Source: Vibrio zhanjiangensis (GTDB lineage Bacteria > Pseudomonadota > Gammaproteobacteria > Enterobacterales > Vibrionaceae). Taken from it: a stretch of 64,000 nucleotides of DNA. The notes beneath the pieces are model-generated. The model had not been told where the DNA came from, did no database searches, and worked only from the letters and a program-made list of their open reading frames with translations. The DNA is taken from positions 30,435 through 94,434 of the forward strand of contig NZ_BSPW01000001.1 in NCBI RefSeq assembly GCF_030161235.1, in the 5' to 3' direction. Positions within the stretch are counted from its first letter, which is position 1; each line of letters begins with the position of its first letter. Below, one piece after another: positions 10,532 through 20,284 of this stretch. A program made the position numbers and the translations under genes.

Positions 10532-12265
10532 ATGAAAAGAATTTTTGACAATAAATTAAATATATTAAGCATTACTATTGGGGTAATTATCTCAATGAAT
10601 GTACAAGCACAAAATACACCGGAATGGTCCATTTTGGATTCTGATAATGATGGTATTCCTAATTATATTGAATCTAATGGGTGTGATATTTCTATAGGTG
10701 GGGCTGATGGTACATTTGAGAGCCTTAGTGATGTAGCAAGGAGCGATGGTCATAATGGCGATGTTACTGGAGGTGGTTGGGAAAATAATGGAGGTTCAGC
10801 AGACAGTATTTTAGCTCCGTTTGATGGTAGAAATGGTGTGCTTCTAGATAAAGCATCGCCAGATGGGGGAGTGCTCGCTAGTGGATGGGTTAGAAGTGAT
10901 GCTGTTGAAGGTTTTTCCACAGAATTAAGTGGGCTTGAGGTAGGTGCTGAAATTCGTATATCGGCATATCAAATTTTAATGACTGACTCTAGTCGACAAG
11001 GTGGGTGGAAAATAACGTTTGGTGACCAAACAGCAATTTCCCCTTTGACGACGTTTACCACAATGGAAGAGCAACAATGGGAGAAGTTTTCAATCACTTT
11101 TAAAGTAAAGAATGAGACAGAGAAGCTGAAGTTTGCTGTTTATTCCCCTAATGCAAGTAGCGCTAATACATATATGGGAATTGATGGAATAATTCTAGAT
11201 AAACAAGGTGATGATTGCATATTAGATACTGATAACGACGGCGTACCAGATTACCTAGATCTTGACAGTGATAATGATGGTATTCCAGATGCTATCGAAG
11301 AGATCAACCTACCAGATCTGACAGGTAACGACTTAGACAGTGATGGTATTGATAACGCGATTGATGTGGATAGCACAGGAGGTACGGATACCAATGGAAA
11401 TGGTGTGGACGACGCCTTTGAACCGATGAATTCAGATAATGATGGTACTCCCGATTATATTGATGTTGATAGCGACAATGACGGTATTCTTGATGCATTA
11501 GAGGAAGCTAATTTACCTGAGTTGACAGGCATAGATTCGGACTCTGACGGTATTGATGATGTGATTGATGTAGATCAAACAGCTGGCATGGATAATAACA
11601 GTAATGGTGTTGATGACTCTTTAGAAGTAACCGATACGGACATGGATGGGATACCTGACTACCGCGATGCAGATAGTGACAATGATGGATTCCCAGACTC
11701 ACTTGAAGACAGCCATAGCCCTGAGTTATCGGGTATAGATTTGGATGCTGATGGCATCGATGATGAACTCGATGTTGACTATACCCAGGGTAATGATAGT
11801 AACGGCAATGGTGTGGATGACTCTCTGGAACCAACAGATAGCGATGGCGATGGTATAGCGGATTATGTTGACCTTGATAGTGACAACGATGGGATTCCTG
11901 ATGTAAACGAAAATACAGGTAAATCTGCGATATCAGGACTAGATAGCGATAATGATGGAATTGACGATGCCATTGATGTAGACGTCACCTTGGGGAATGA
12001 CTTCAATGGCGATGGTGTTGATGATGACATTTTCCCAATTGATACAGACAATGATGGCCGTCCTAACTACCTTGATCTAGATAGTGATAATGATTCTTTA
12101 CCGGATTCTGAAGAATTGTTGGCGGCAGACAATAGTGGAAATTATAAATTTATTAATAGTCCGAATTCGCTAAATGGTATGCAGATAGCAGAGGTCGATG
12201 CGGGATCCTTTGGGCTAGCTTATTTGATGGTGTTATTTTTAGTAGGTTTAGGACGTAGAAAATGA
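10532..12265 (+). CDS. secreted thrombospondin type 3 repeat protein with C-terminal sorting tail
   Basis: A signal peptide (about residues 1-26, ending VQA) is followed by a beta-rich N-terminal domain to about residue 230. Then come 4.5 copies of a 68-residue unit packed with DSDNDGIPD-type calcium-binding motifs, about nineteen in all. The C-terminus has a Gly-containing motif, a hydrophobic helix and a final RRK, like the GlyGly-CTERM tail processed by rhombosortase in Vibrio. I infer a calcium-stiffened surface or secreted fibre; ligand and role are unknown. It overlaps the OmpA-like gene by 4 bp. Many OmpA-like porins carry such repeats as an internal linker; here the repeats are a separate protein. 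Confidence 0.75.
   Translation: MKRIFDNKLNILSITIGVIISMNVQAQNTPEWSILDSDNDGIPNYIESNGCDISIGGADGTFESLSDVARSDGHNGDVTGGGWENNGGSADSILAPFDGRNGVLLDKASPDGGVLASGWVRSDAVEGFSTELSGLEVGAEIRISAYQILMTDSSRQGGWKITFGDQTAISPLTTFTTMEEQQWEKFSITFKVKNETEKLKFAVYSPNASSANTYMGIDGIILDKQGDDCILDTDNDGVPDYLDLDSDNDGIPDAIEEINLPDLTGNDLDSDGIDNAIDVDSTGGTDTNGNGVDDAFEPMNSDNDGTPDYIDVDSDNDGILDALEEANLPELTGIDSDSDGIDDVIDVDQTAGMDNNSNGVDDSLEVTDTDMDGIPDYRDADSDNDGFPDSLEDSHSPELSGIDLDADGIDDELDVDYTQGNDSNGNGVDDSLEPTDSDGDGIADYVDLDSDNDGIPDVNENTGKSAISGLDSDNDGIDDAIDVDVTLGNDFNGDGVDDDIFPIDTDNDGRPNYLDLDSDNDSLPDSEELLAADNSGNYKFINSPNSLNGMQIAEVDAGSFGLAYLMVLFLVGLGRRK
11225..12120 (+). repeat. exact 204-bp period tandem coding repeat (4.5 units)
   Basis: Units begin at 11225, 11429, 11633, 11837 and 12041, a constant spacing of 204 bp (68 codons). 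Unit sequences have diverged at the DNA level while keeping the Asp/Asn/Gly pattern, so length is constrained more tightly than sequence. The last unit is incomplete. Confidence 0.85.
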
Positions 12266-13341
12266 ACAAATGTATTCTTCTCACAATGTTAGCTGTGGCA
12301 AATATTATATCGATCGAGAAACTTCATGCTGAAGATATGAGCCAAAATTTTCTTTCTGATATCTATATTTTTGGCAAGGGGGCATATACCACCAGTGATT
12401 ATAATAAATCGGATCTCGGGTCTTTCAATGGACAATACTTAGACATTACTGATACCGGATTCTCTTATGGGTTTGGTGTCGGCTATAACTTAACCGAAAA
12501 TTGGCACGCTGAGGTTGGTTATCTCAATTTATATGATTCACAGATAGTTGCAGCAGTTCCGGCAGGAACATCAGTTGAAAATGTAGAAAGTATTGCTCCC
12601 ATAGAATCTGGAGATGGTTTAACTCTACAGCTAGGATATCGATACTTTCTAAGTCCTGATTGGACATTGTCGGTGCGTGCTGGTGCGTTCTTTTGGGACG
12701 CTGACACTAATCATGAAGTTGTGGCAATTGAAAATAAAAGTGGTTCAGATAATAATACATCTTTGTATTATTCGGCAGGCTTGGAATATATCATTAATTC
12801 GAGTTGGTCGTTAGAAACTATGATTGATAGGGTAGAGTTTAAAGAGTCACCAGCAACCTTGTTTGGGTTAAAAGTCAATTATCGCTTCGGCAATTCGCAA
12901 AGAACGGTATATACGGTTGATGGATTAAGTGTTGCTGAGGAACCCCAAGAAGAAGTCGCAGTAAATGAGTCATCAGGTATATTCCGTCGTTGGGAGCACC
13001 ACTCAGATTCTTTTGATACCAACAGTTTTGAGCTTAAAACTGATAACCTACCATGGTTCATAGAGTTAGTTGAAGTGATGGAGGCATATCCACAAGCGAA
13101 GGTCGAAATTGTTGGGCATACTGACGATTCGGGAGCTTCTGACTATAACTTAGGTCTATCAGAAAAACGAGCTCAAGCTGTGGAAAAAAAGCTGTTGGAG
13201 GTAGGTATCAACTCTGAACGAATTATCGCCTATGGTGTGGGAGAAAGTGCCCCTAAATATCCAAATAGCACAATTGAAGGCCGTAAGAAAAACCGCAGAG
13301 TAGAGATCATGATTCCTAAATTTGAGTACGCTGTGGAATAA
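12262..13341 (+). CDS. OmpA family outer-membrane protein
   Basis: The 359-residue protein has a signal peptide (about 1-23, ending LHA), an eight-strand OmpA-type barrel (about 30-210), a short linker, and a C-terminal OmpA/MotB peptidoglycan-binding domain with VGHTDDSG, the LSEKRAQAV helix and the terminal GRKKNRRVEI motif. It would anchor the outer membrane to peptidoglycan. Its ATG overlaps the stop of the thrombospondin-repeat gene, which implies coupled expression and probably a shared surface function. The pair interrupts the fbp-mpl neighbourhood and is more AT-rich than its neighbours, so it looks acquired. Confidence 0.88.
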   Translation: MNKCILLTMLAVANIISIEKLHAEDMSQNFLSDIYIFGKGAYTTSDYNKSDLGSFNGQYLDITDTGFSYGFGVGYNLTENWHAEVGYLNLYDSQIVAAVPAGTSVENVESIAPIESGDGLTLQLGYRYFLSPDWTLSVRAGAFFWDADTNHEVVAIENKSGSDNNTSLYYSAGLEYIINSSWSLETMIDRVEFKESPATLFGLKVNYRFGNSQRTVYTVDGLSVAEEPQEEVAVNESSGIFRRWEHHSDSFDTNSFELKTDNLPWFIELVEVMEAYPQAKVEIVGHTDDSGASDYNLGLSEKRAQAVEKKLLEVGINSERIIAYGVGESAPKYPNSTIEGRKKNRRVEIMIPKFEYAVE

Positions 13342-13669
13342 AAAGATAGAGGGTAGAGAGCTCAAATATGGAAACTTGATGATCCTATCTATCCATAGTA
13401 GGAGCTGCAGCGGTCTTTCTATTAATGTTTCGCAGATTTACAGCTTCTTTCTTTTTTAATGAACCTCAGTCTTTGATGGCTGGGTTCTTTGAGTTTTTTA
13501 ATCCAAATTAAACAATTGCAGCGACGCAAGCTTAGCGTTTATATCCTTCAGAAAGGTTTATCGGTTGATATTTGTGTGCTTTCAACCAAAACCTAACTTA
13601 AGATGCTCGCATTTATGCGTATAATCACCATAATATCGAGTCAGCTTTAACCTGAGGAGACGGTTTTAG
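13342..13669. other. intergenic region between the OmpA-like gene and mpl
   Basis: No gene is seen. It contains the terminator at 13461 and, in its right half, the probable mpl promoter; GAGGAG-like sequence (13653-13660) precedes the mpl ATG. Confidence 0.5.
13461..13497 (+). terminator. rho-independent terminator of the thrombospondin-repeat/OmpA operon
   Basis: GAACC-t-CAG pairs with CTG-GGTTC with one bulged T, followed by a T-rich tract (TTTGAGTTTTTT). Confidence 0.7.
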
Positions 13670-15019
13670 ATGCATATTCATATCTTGGGTATCTGTGGCA
13701 CATTTATGGGCGGGGCCGCTGTGTTGGCACGTCAGCTAGGCCATAAAGTGACGGGCAGTGATACCAATGTTTATCCTCCGATGAGCACCCTACTTGAGTC
13801 TCAAGGTATTGACATCATTGAAGGATTTGATCCTTCTCAGCTTGATCCTGCGCCTGATTTGGTCGTGATTGGCAATGCAATGAGCCGTGGTAACCCTTGC
13901 GTTGAACATGTACTTAACACCAATATGCGTTACACATCAGGCCCACAGTGGCTACAGGAGTTTCTTCTGCATGACCGCTGGGTGCTTGCGGTTTCTGGGA
14001 CTCATGGCAAAACCACCACATCGAGTATGTTGGCTTGGATTCTTGAAGAGTGTGGCTACCAACCGGGCTTTTTAGTCGGAGGTGTACTGGGTAATTTTGG
14101 GGTTTCTGCTCGCTTGGGCGAAAGTATGTTTTTTGTCGTTGAAGCCGATGAATATGATAGCGCTTTTTTCGATAAACGTTCAAAGTTTGTCCACTATCAC
14201 CCTAGAACTTTGATCATCAATAACCTTGAGTTCGATCATGCCGACATTTTCGATGATCTTGAAGCGATTAAACGTCAATTCCATCATTTAGTTAGAACGG
14301 TCCCCAGTAATGGGCGTATTCTTGTGACGGAAAATGTTGAGATTGATGATGTGCTCGAACGAGGGTGTTGGAGTGAGAAAGAAGTGACGGGTCAACAAGG
14401 TGATTGGCGAGCCGAGAAGCTCGTCATTGATGGCTCTCAATTTAAAGTGTTTTTTAATGGTGTGGAATCGGGAATCGTAAAATGGGATCTTGTGGGTGAC
14501 CACAATATTGATAACGCCCTTATGGCGATTGCAGCCGCTCGCCATGTCGGAGTGGTGCCTGAATTGGCCTGCCATGCTTTGGCTAAATTTGTCAATACTC
14601 GTCGTAGGCTAGAGTTTAAAGGTGAAGTGAATCAGGTTTGTCTCTATGACGATTTTGCTCATCATCCTACCGCCATTGAGCTGACTCTTAATGGATTACG
14701 TAATAAGGTTGGCAGTAAGCGAATTTTTGCAGTACTTGAGCCACGTAGTGCGACGATGAAAAAAGGCGTGCACAAAGACACCTTGGCTAAGTCACTTCAT
14801 CATGCTGATGCTGTTTTTCTCTATCAGCCAGACAATATTGATTGGTCCGTTGGTGACATCGCCATGCAATGTAAGCAGCCTGCGTATAGCGCAAATTGCG
14901 TTGACACTTTAGTTGAAATGGTACGCGAGCAAGTTAAGCCGGGCGATCAAATTTTGGTGATGAGTAATGGTGGATTTGATGGTATACAAGATAAGCTTCT
15001 TGCAAAACTTGCCGAATAA
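13670..15019 (+). CDS. mpl: UDP-N-acetylmuramate:L-alanyl-gamma-D-glutamyl-meso-diaminopimelate ligase
   Basis: Mpl is the murein-recycling ligase that attaches recovered tripeptide to UDP-MurNAc. The 449-residue Mur-ligase-type protein shows the N-terminal glycine-rich nucleotide-binding start (HILGICGTFMGG), the ATP P-loop SGTHGKTTT (about residues 108-116) and the family C-terminal domain. A strong ribosome site (GAGGAG-like) precedes the ATG. ubiX follows after 14 bp on the same strand, so they are likely cotranscribed. Confidence 0.95.
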   Translation: MHIHILGICGTFMGGAAVLARQLGHKVTGSDTNVYPPMSTLLESQGIDIIEGFDPSQLDPAPDLVVIGNAMSRGNPCVEHVLNTNMRYTSGPQWLQEFLLHDRWVLAVSGTHGKTTTSSMLAWILEECGYQPGFLVGGVLGNFGVSARLGESMFFVVEADEYDSAFFDKRSKFVHYHPRTLIINNLEFDHADIFDDLEAIKRQFHHLVRTVPSNGRILVTENVEIDDVLERGCWSEKEVTGQQGDWRAEKLVIDGSQFKVFFNGVESGIVKWDLVGDHNIDNALMAIAAARHVGVVPELACHALAKFVNTRRRLEFKGEVNQVCLYDDFAHHPTAIELTLNGLRNKVGSKRIFAVLEPRSATMKKGVHKDTLAKSLHHADAVFLYQPDNIDWSVGDIAMQCKQPAYSANCVDTLVEMVREQVKPGDQILVMSNGGFDGIQDKLLAKLAE

Positions 15020-15033
15020 GCGAATAGAGTCGT

Positions 15034-15672
15034 ATGAGTAAAACAAACAACAAAGCAATCACACTCGCTTTCACAGGGGCTTCAGGAGCGCCATACGGCC
15101 TGAAATTGCTAGAGTGTTTATTGGCCGCCAATTATCAGGTGCATTTGCTGATTTCTTCAGCCGCAAGAGTTGTGCTTGCCACCGAGCATGACATGAAGTT
15201 GCCCGCAAATCCTCAAACGGCTCAGCAGATATTGGTGGAGCATCTTGGTTGCGACGCTGAGCTGTTACATGTGTATGGGAAAGACGATTGGTTCTCTCCG
15301 GTTGCGTCAGGATCGGCCGCTCCTAAGCAGATGGTCATATGCCCATGCTCTGCAGGTAGCCTTGCTGCGATTGCTCACGGTATTTCCGACAACCTTATCG
15401 AGAGAGCGGCTGATGTTGTGATAAAAGAGCGTGGTCAACTGGTGTTGGTTGTGCGGGAAACTCCTTTCTCGACTTTGCATCTAGAAAACATGTTAAAGCT
15501 TTCACAAGTGGGTGTAACGATTATGCCCGCGGCTCCGGGTTTTTATCATCAGCCCACATCAATTGACGATCTCGTTAATTTTATGGTGGCTAGGATTTTG
15601 GACCATTTGGGAATAGAGCAAAAAATAGTCCCGCGCTGGGGATACGACTCCAGAGCAACGGATGCTAGATAA
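15034..15672 (+). CDS. ubiX: flavin prenyltransferase UbiX
   Basis: UbiX makes prenylated FMN, the cofactor of the UbiD decarboxylase in ubiquinone synthesis. The 212-residue protein has the FMN-binding [13 protein letters not shown] start, the [14 protein letters not shown] segment, and the [13 protein letters not shown] and [11 protein letters not shown] motifs that line the dimethylallyl-phosphate site. It is probably expressed from the mpl promoter. Confidence 0.95.
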   Translation: MSKTNNKAITLAFTGASGAPYGLKLLECLLAANYQVHLLISSAARVVLATEHDMKLPANPQTAQQILVEHLGCDAELLHVYGKDDWFSPVASGSAAPKQMVICPCSAGSLAAIAHGISDNLIERAADVVIKERGQLVLVVRETPFSTLHLENMLKLSQVGVTIMPAAPGFYHQPTSIDDLVNFMVARILDHLGIEQKIVPRWGYDSRATDAR

Positions 15673-15705
15673 TTCATAAAATAACAATTACAATTCGGTC
15701 AACAC

Positions 15706-15807
15706 TCAACGGGGAGCTGACTGTCACGGCACATGACAGGGCTGAGATTAGGCGTTGCCTAGGACCCGTATTACCTGAACCAGATAATACTGGCGTAGGA
15801 ATTGGGT
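15706..15807 (+). promoter_or_regulatory. TPP (thiamine pyrophosphate) riboswitch
   Basis: The leader contains the conserved thi-box elements in order: ACGGGGAGCTG, the GGGCTGAGATTAGG segment, GACCCGTATTACCTGAAC, and CAGATAATACTGGCGTAGGAA closing back on the 5' side. It lies between ubiX and thiB, about 60 nt before the thiB start codon, and should switch off the thiamine ABC transporter when thiamine pyrophosphate is high. No clear intrinsic terminator was seen between it and thiB, so translational control is likely. Confidence 0.95.
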
Positions 15808-15867
15808 CAAAACATTTACAATGAATGTTCGCTCAAGCCTGTGCCGCTCAATCAAGGAGAGCGAGCA

Positions 15868-16860
15868 GTGAAAACCTTTTATAGCTCGATAGCTATAGCA
15901 TTATTCACTTCTTTTTCTGCGTTAGCCGCAGAGAATACATTAACTGTCTACACGTATGATTCCTTTGCTGCTGACTGGGGACCTGGTCCGAAGATAAAGC
16001 AGGCATTTGAAGACAAATGTCACTGCAACTTGAACTTTGTTGCTTTGGATGATGGAGTGTCGATTCTTAATCGTCTGCGTTTGGAAGGTGAACATACCAA
16101 AGCAGATGTGGTCCTTGGTCTTGATCAAAATCTCATGCCTGAAGCAAAGAAAACCGGTTTGCTGACCGAGCATCGGGTCAACACTCAAGCAATTAACTTG
16201 CCTAATGGCTGGACGGATAATGTATTTATCCCCTTTGACTTTGGTTATTTTGCTTTTGTTTATGACAAAGAAAAACTCGCAAAACCGCCTCAGAGTCTTA
16301 AGGAATTGGTTGAATCTCGTCATGATCTAAAAGTGATCTACCAAGACCCGCGTACCTCGACTCCTGGACAAGGGTTAATGCTGTGGATGAAATCGGTTTA
16401 TGGTGATGCTGTCTCACCGGCATGGCAGCAGCTTGCCAAAAAAACGGTTACTGTGACTAAAGGTTGGTCTGAGGCGTATTCGATGTTTCTTGATGGTGAA
16501 GCGGATATGGTGCTTTCGTACACGACATCGCCCGCTTACCATTTGATTGCTGAAAATGATTCAAGATACGCTGCTGCCGATTTTAGTGAAGGGCACTATA
16601 CCCAAATTGAAGTAGCGGCCAAGGTCAAGTCCTCAACCAATACCGAGCTTGCGGATGAATTCATGTCATTTATTTTAAGTGATGACTTTCAATCTCTTAT
16701 GCCAACTGGCAATTGGATGTATCCTGTGACTGACGTGACACTACCCAAAGGTTTTGCAACGCTCACCGTACCTCAAAAAGCGTTGAGTATAAATGAAAAC
16801 GATGTGTCTCAAAGCCGTAAAACATGGATTCGAGAGTGGCAAAGCGCGTTAACTTTCTAA
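15868..16860 (+). CDS. thiB: thiamine ABC transporter periplasmic binding protein
   Basis: The 330-residue periplasmic protein binds thiamine, TMP and TPP and delivers them to ThiPQ. I chose the GTG at 15868: it follows AAGGAGA by 7 nt and starts a clean signal peptide ending SALAA. The longer open frame begins with a TTG inside the riboswitch and is not credible. The family features TLTVYTYDSFAADWGPGP and the downstream TSPAYH segment are present. First gene of thiBPQ; thiP follows after 9 bp. Confidence 0.94.
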   Translation: MKTFYSSIAIALFTSFSALAAENTLTVYTYDSFAADWGPGPKIKQAFEDKCHCNLNFVALDDGVSILNRLRLEGEHTKADVVLGLDQNLMPEAKKTGLLTEHRVNTQAINLPNGWTDNVFIPFDFGYFAFVYDKEKLAKPPQSLKELVESRHDLKVIYQDPRTSTPGQGLMLWMKSVYGDAVSPAWQQLAKKTVTVTKGWSEAYSMFLDGEADMVLSYTTSPAYHLIAENDSRYAAADFSEGHYTQIEVAAKVKSSTNTELADEFMSFILSDDFQSLMPTGNWMYPVTDVTLPKGFATLTVPQKALSINENDVSQSRKTWIREWQSALTF

Positions 16861-16869
16861 GGAGCCGCT

Positions 16870-18471
16870 TTGGGTAAAATTCCAGCCATAGGCATGTGGG
16901 TCGCGATATTTATCGCGGCCTTTGTGGTTTTTGCCGTTGGTGCCTTGTTTTCCTCAACCCCGTCACTGGATTTGTCACAAATCTGGTCTGATCCTTATTA
17001 CAGGCACATTACAAAGTTTAGTTTTTATCAAGCATTATTATCGACATTTCTGAGTGTTGGGCTGGCAATTCCCGTTGCTCATGCGTTATCAAGAAATACC
17101 TTTCCTAGTAAACAATGGTTGCTCAAGCTGTTTTCCTCAACCTTAGTTCTACCTGTATTAGTTGGGATATTTGGACTGGTCTCAATTTATGGAAATCGAG
17201 GCATCCTATTCGAACTCTTTTCATGGTTAGGCTTTAAACTGCCATTTTCCATCTATGGTCTTAACGGTATTCTTCTCGCTCACGTTTTTTTTAACCTGCC
17301 TTATGCCAGTCGCTTGTTGCTTATGGCATTGGAAGCGATTCCATCAGAACAACATGAACTTTGTGCTCATCTTGGTATTAGGCACTGGCATAAGTTCAAA
17401 TGGGTAGAGTGGCCAAGGTTACGTCAGCAACTGCCTCATGTTTTGGGCTTAGTATTTATGCTGTGTTTTACAAGCTTTGCGACTGTGATGGCTCTTGGTG
17501 GCGGCCCAAAATCTACCACGATTGAATTGGCGATCTACCAAGCCATGAAATTTGACTTCGATTTACAAACAGGGGCGATTTTGGCGCTATGGCAAATGCT
17601 TTTGTGTAGCTTTATTGCCTTAGCCGTGCATCGTTTGGCAAAAGCTGTTTCAGTCACGCCGACCACGCAAGCAACTCGGGAGTTCTCTGTAGTCAACACA
17701 TTGGGATCTCGCCTTTGGGATGGTTTTTGGATTGTTGTGAGTGTGTGCTTGGTCATTCCTCCATTGTTTATGGTGGTGTGGAGTGGCTTGAATGCACAAG
17801 CCTTGGCTGTACTGAGTGATCAAGCCTTTTGGGACGCTCTATGGACATCATGCAAAGTGGCAATATTAGCAAGTGGTCTTGCTATTTTTGCAGGGATTAC
17901 AATTTTGCTTACTAGTCGGCGTTTAAGGCTTAATCGTAAAGCTCGTTACGCTGACCAAATTGAGCTTATCGGTACGATTATTCTTGTCACACCAAGTTTG
18001 GTGATTGCAACGGGTCTGTTTTTGCTGCTGCGCAGTTTTACCGATGTGTTCAGTCTGGGCTTTGTCGTCGTGGTGATGGTCAATGCTTTAATGGGGCTGC
18101 CCTATGTGATCAAAACACTGTCGCAACCTATGCTGCATATTGAGCAACAATCTCAGTATTTATGTGCCACTCTAGGAATGCAAGGCATACAGAGGTTTCT
18201 ATTAGTTGAGTGGCGGGCGCTTCGTCAACCAATAGCACACGCTTTTGCGATTAGTTTTATGTTTGCTATCGGAGATCTCAGCGCCATCGCGTTGTTTGGT
18301 AGCCAAGATTTTCGGACTTTGCCGCTGTATTTGTTTCAACTTTTAGGGAGCTATCAAACTGATGCTGCAGCCGTGGTCTCTTTGACGCTGTTGGTTCTCA
18401 GTCTAGGCTGCTTTGCTCTTATTGAAACCTTATTTAAAGTCAACCCTAAGGTGAAATATGCTGACGTTTAA
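16870..18471 (+). CDS. thiP: thiamine ABC transporter permease
   Basis: The 533-residue inner-membrane protein has two fused permease halves with about a dozen membrane segments. Each half has an EAA-type loop for contact with the ATPase (around residues 155-195 and 430-460), as in E. coli ThiP. The TTG at 16870 is placed 5 nt after GGAG, which itself overlaps the thiB stop region; the next in-frame ATG is eight codons later. It overlaps thiQ by 14 bp. Confidence 0.93.
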   Translation: MGKIPAIGMWVAIFIAAFVVFAVGALFSSTPSLDLSQIWSDPYYRHITKFSFYQALLSTFLSVGLAIPVAHALSRNTFPSKQWLLKLFSSTLVLPVLVGIFGLVSIYGNRGILFELFSWLGFKLPFSIYGLNGILLAHVFFNLPYASRLLLMALEAIPSEQHELCAHLGIRHWHKFKWVEWPRLRQQLPHVLGLVFMLCFTSFATVMALGGGPKSTTIELAIYQAMKFDFDLQTGAILALWQMLLCSFIALAVHRLAKAVSVTPTTQATREFSVVNTLGSRLWDGFWIVVSVCLVIPPLFMVVWSGLNAQALAVLSDQAFWDALWTSCKVAILASGLAIFAGITILLTSRRLRLNRKARYADQIELIGTIILVTPSLVIATGLFLLLRSFTDVFSLGFVVVVMVNALMGLPYVIKTLSQPMLHIEQQSQYLCATLGMQGIQRFLLVEWRALRQPIAHAFAISFMFAIGDLSAIALFGSQDFRTLPLYLFQLLGSYQTDAAAVVSLTLLVLSLGCFALIETLFKVNPKVKYADV

Positions 18472-19171
18472 TGCCGTTACTTACGACTATCAAAAGGATA
18501 GATTTCAATTTGATTTACACATTGAGCGCGGTAGCTGTGTTGCCGTTATGGGGCCGAGTGGGGCAGGGAAATCAACCTTGTTAGCGTTAGCGGCGGGATT
18601 TATTGATCCTATTGGCGGCAGCATTGTTGCTAATGATATTGAACTGAGTGGCCTTGAACCTTATCAGCGACCATTTGCATTCTTGTTTCAAGAGCATAAT
18701 TTGTTTGCTCACCTTAGCGTGAGAGAAAACATAGGTTTAGGTTTGCACCCAGGTTTGAAATTAAATCGAGAGCAGCGTTATTTGGTAGAACAAGCGGCGG
18801 GCCTAGTAGGTATTGTCGACTATCTCGATCGTTTACCTGAACAATTATCAGGTGGTCAACGTCAGCGAGTTGCGTTGGCCAGATGCTTTGTGCAATCTCA
18901 TCCAATATGGCTTTTGGATGAACCTTTCTCTGCGTTAGATCCAGTACTTCGTGAAGAAATGCTTGATTTGGTAAAAAAACTGGCCGCTGAACGCAATATT
19001 ACCCTTGTGATGGTGACTCATCATCTCAGTGATGCCAGAGCCATAGGGTCACATTTTGCCTATGTCGATAAGGGCAAAGTCTGGGTGTCAGGCAATATTG
19101 AGGATTTGACGTCCGAGCATAAAGACCCAATATTGAGTGCGTTTGTAAAAGCTGGAAAAATAAGTGTTTAA
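18458..19171 (+). CDS. thiQ: thiamine ABC transporter ATP-binding protein
   Basis: The 237-residue ATPase shows Walker A GPSGAGKST (residues 32-40), the ABC signature LSGGQRQRVALAR, Walker B IWLLDEP and the H-loop VTHH. It powers ThiP-mediated uptake. Last gene of the TPP-riboswitch-controlled operon. No intrinsic terminator is obvious in the AT-rich 19172-19315 stretch that follows. Confidence 0.95.
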   Translation: MLTFNAVTYDYQKDRFQFDLHIERGSCVAVMGPSGAGKSTLLALAAGFIDPIGGSIVANDIELSGLEPYQRPFAFLFQEHNLFAHLSVRENIGLGLHPGLKLNREQRYLVEQAAGLVGIVDYLDRLPEQLSGGQRQRVALARCFVQSHPIWLLDEPFSALDPVLREEMLDLVKKLAAERNITLVMVTHHLSDARAIGSHFAYVDKGKVWVSGNIEDLTSEHKDPILSAFVKAGKISV

Positions 19172-19315
19172 GATATTCTCACTTTAATTCCAACAGATGG
19201 AATATAAATTTATATATTTTAATTATTGAGTTTTAATTATTTTAAAATTATAACTTGATCATAAGAATCTATTTATTTAGAGTTGTTTTTTATCATTAGA
19301 ATAGCTATAAATGGA

Positions 19316-20242
19316 ATGAGAAAAGAAAAGGGATTATCTTTTACATTGGAGCAGTTAAAGGCCTTTATTGCAGTGGCTGAAACTAAATCGTATTCTTCGG
19401 GCGCGAGGAAAATAAATCGCGATCGTACTACAGTAAGAGAACATATCGATAACTTACAAATCGCTCTTAATGCTGAATTAATAATAAGAAATGGGCATAA
19501 TGTTATGTTGACTGATTTAGGTAGGCAATACCTAAGAGGAGCTAGTAGTATTATGTTTTCTGTATATAAATTCGAGGATTTTATAAGTAATTTGAATAAA
19601 TTTGAATCACAAAAAAGTGAATATAAAATATCAATTAGTCAGTGTGTACCAAATAATTATATTGTTCATGTTAATAAAGAGATTGGTGACAAGTTTCCTA
19701 ATTGTAATATTAAATGGGTAAATAAGAATAATTATGAAGCCCGAGAGGGAGTAAAAAAAGGTATATATGATCTTGCAATATCAAGAATGGTTGTTGATCA
19801 AGTACGATATATTCCTCCTAGTGGTCTGGATGGATGTTACTTGGGTTCTATTGCTATGAATATATATACAGGAAGCAACTCACCTCTCAACAAGAAAAAA
19901 CGGATGTCGTTTCCTGATTTCATCAATGATACGATGTATACGCTGAGTGACCGATTTGATGAAGGAGAAGTGGAAAAATGCATTTATTCCTTACGGCATA
20001 TTCAGCTGGTATCTTATGAGCAGATTATCACCTCAATACTGGCTGGTGAAGGTTGGGCATTTTTACCTGAAGCCTTATGTCATTCATTAGTGCAGAATGG
20101 GCAGTTGATCAAACTGAAAACCACATTTATGAATACTTCAATGAATATTAATCACGTATTAGTAAAAAAAGCTGCTAATACAGACACGATTACAAACTTT
20201 TTGATAGATACTTTTAAAGGGCTGTACCAACATAAGCAATAG
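19316..20242 (+). CDS. LysR-type transcriptional regulator
   Basis: The 308-residue protein has an N-terminal winged helix of LysR type (about residues 7-65, FTLEQLKAFIAVAETKSYSSGARK) with the usual TDLGRQYLRGA end. A C-terminal periplasmic-binding-protein-like sensing domain follows. I start at the ATG at 19316; the TTG at 19283 is an alternative with no better ribosome site. It is very AT-rich and, with the two genes that follow, separates thiQ from darP, so it is likely acquired. The target may be the convergent metallophosphoesterase cluster, but nothing in the sequence proves this. Confidence 0.75.
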   Translation: MRKEKGLSFTLEQLKAFIAVAETKSYSSGARKINRDRTTVREHIDNLQIALNAELIIRNGHNVMLTDLGRQYLRGASSIMFSVYKFEDFISNLNKFESQKSEYKISISQCVPNNYIVHVNKEIGDKFPNCNIKWVNKNNYEAREGVKKGIYDLAISRMVVDQVRYIPPSGLDGCYLGSIAMNIYTGSNSPLNKKKRMSFPDFINDTMYTLSDRFDEGEVEKCIYSLRHIQLVSYEQIITSILAGEGWAFLPEALCHSLVQNGQLIKLKTTFMNTSMNINHVLVKKAANTDTITNFLIDTFKGLYQHKQ

Positions 20243-20261
20243 AGCTACCTTTAGTAGCTCT
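20241..20261. terminator. stem-loop between convergent genes
   Basis: AGAGCTAC and GTAGCTCT form a perfect 8-bp stem with a 5-nt loop, right after the LysR-type gene stop and 24 bp before the metallophosphoesterase stop. Flanking T-runs are weak. Confidence 0.5.
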
Positions 20262-20284
20262 ATTAAAATTATGAAAATACTATA

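Noticed and set aside
11225..12120. CRISPR-like array or genes on the opposite strand of the 204-bp repeats
   Set aside because: The repeats are one coding frame with Asp/Gly calcium motifs. Opposite-strand frames are His/Tyr-rich mirror images without ribosome sites.
15802..15867. Longer thiB start at TTG 15802
   Set aside because: It would translate the end of the TPP riboswitch and bury the signal peptide. GTG 15868 has AAGGAGA at the right distance.
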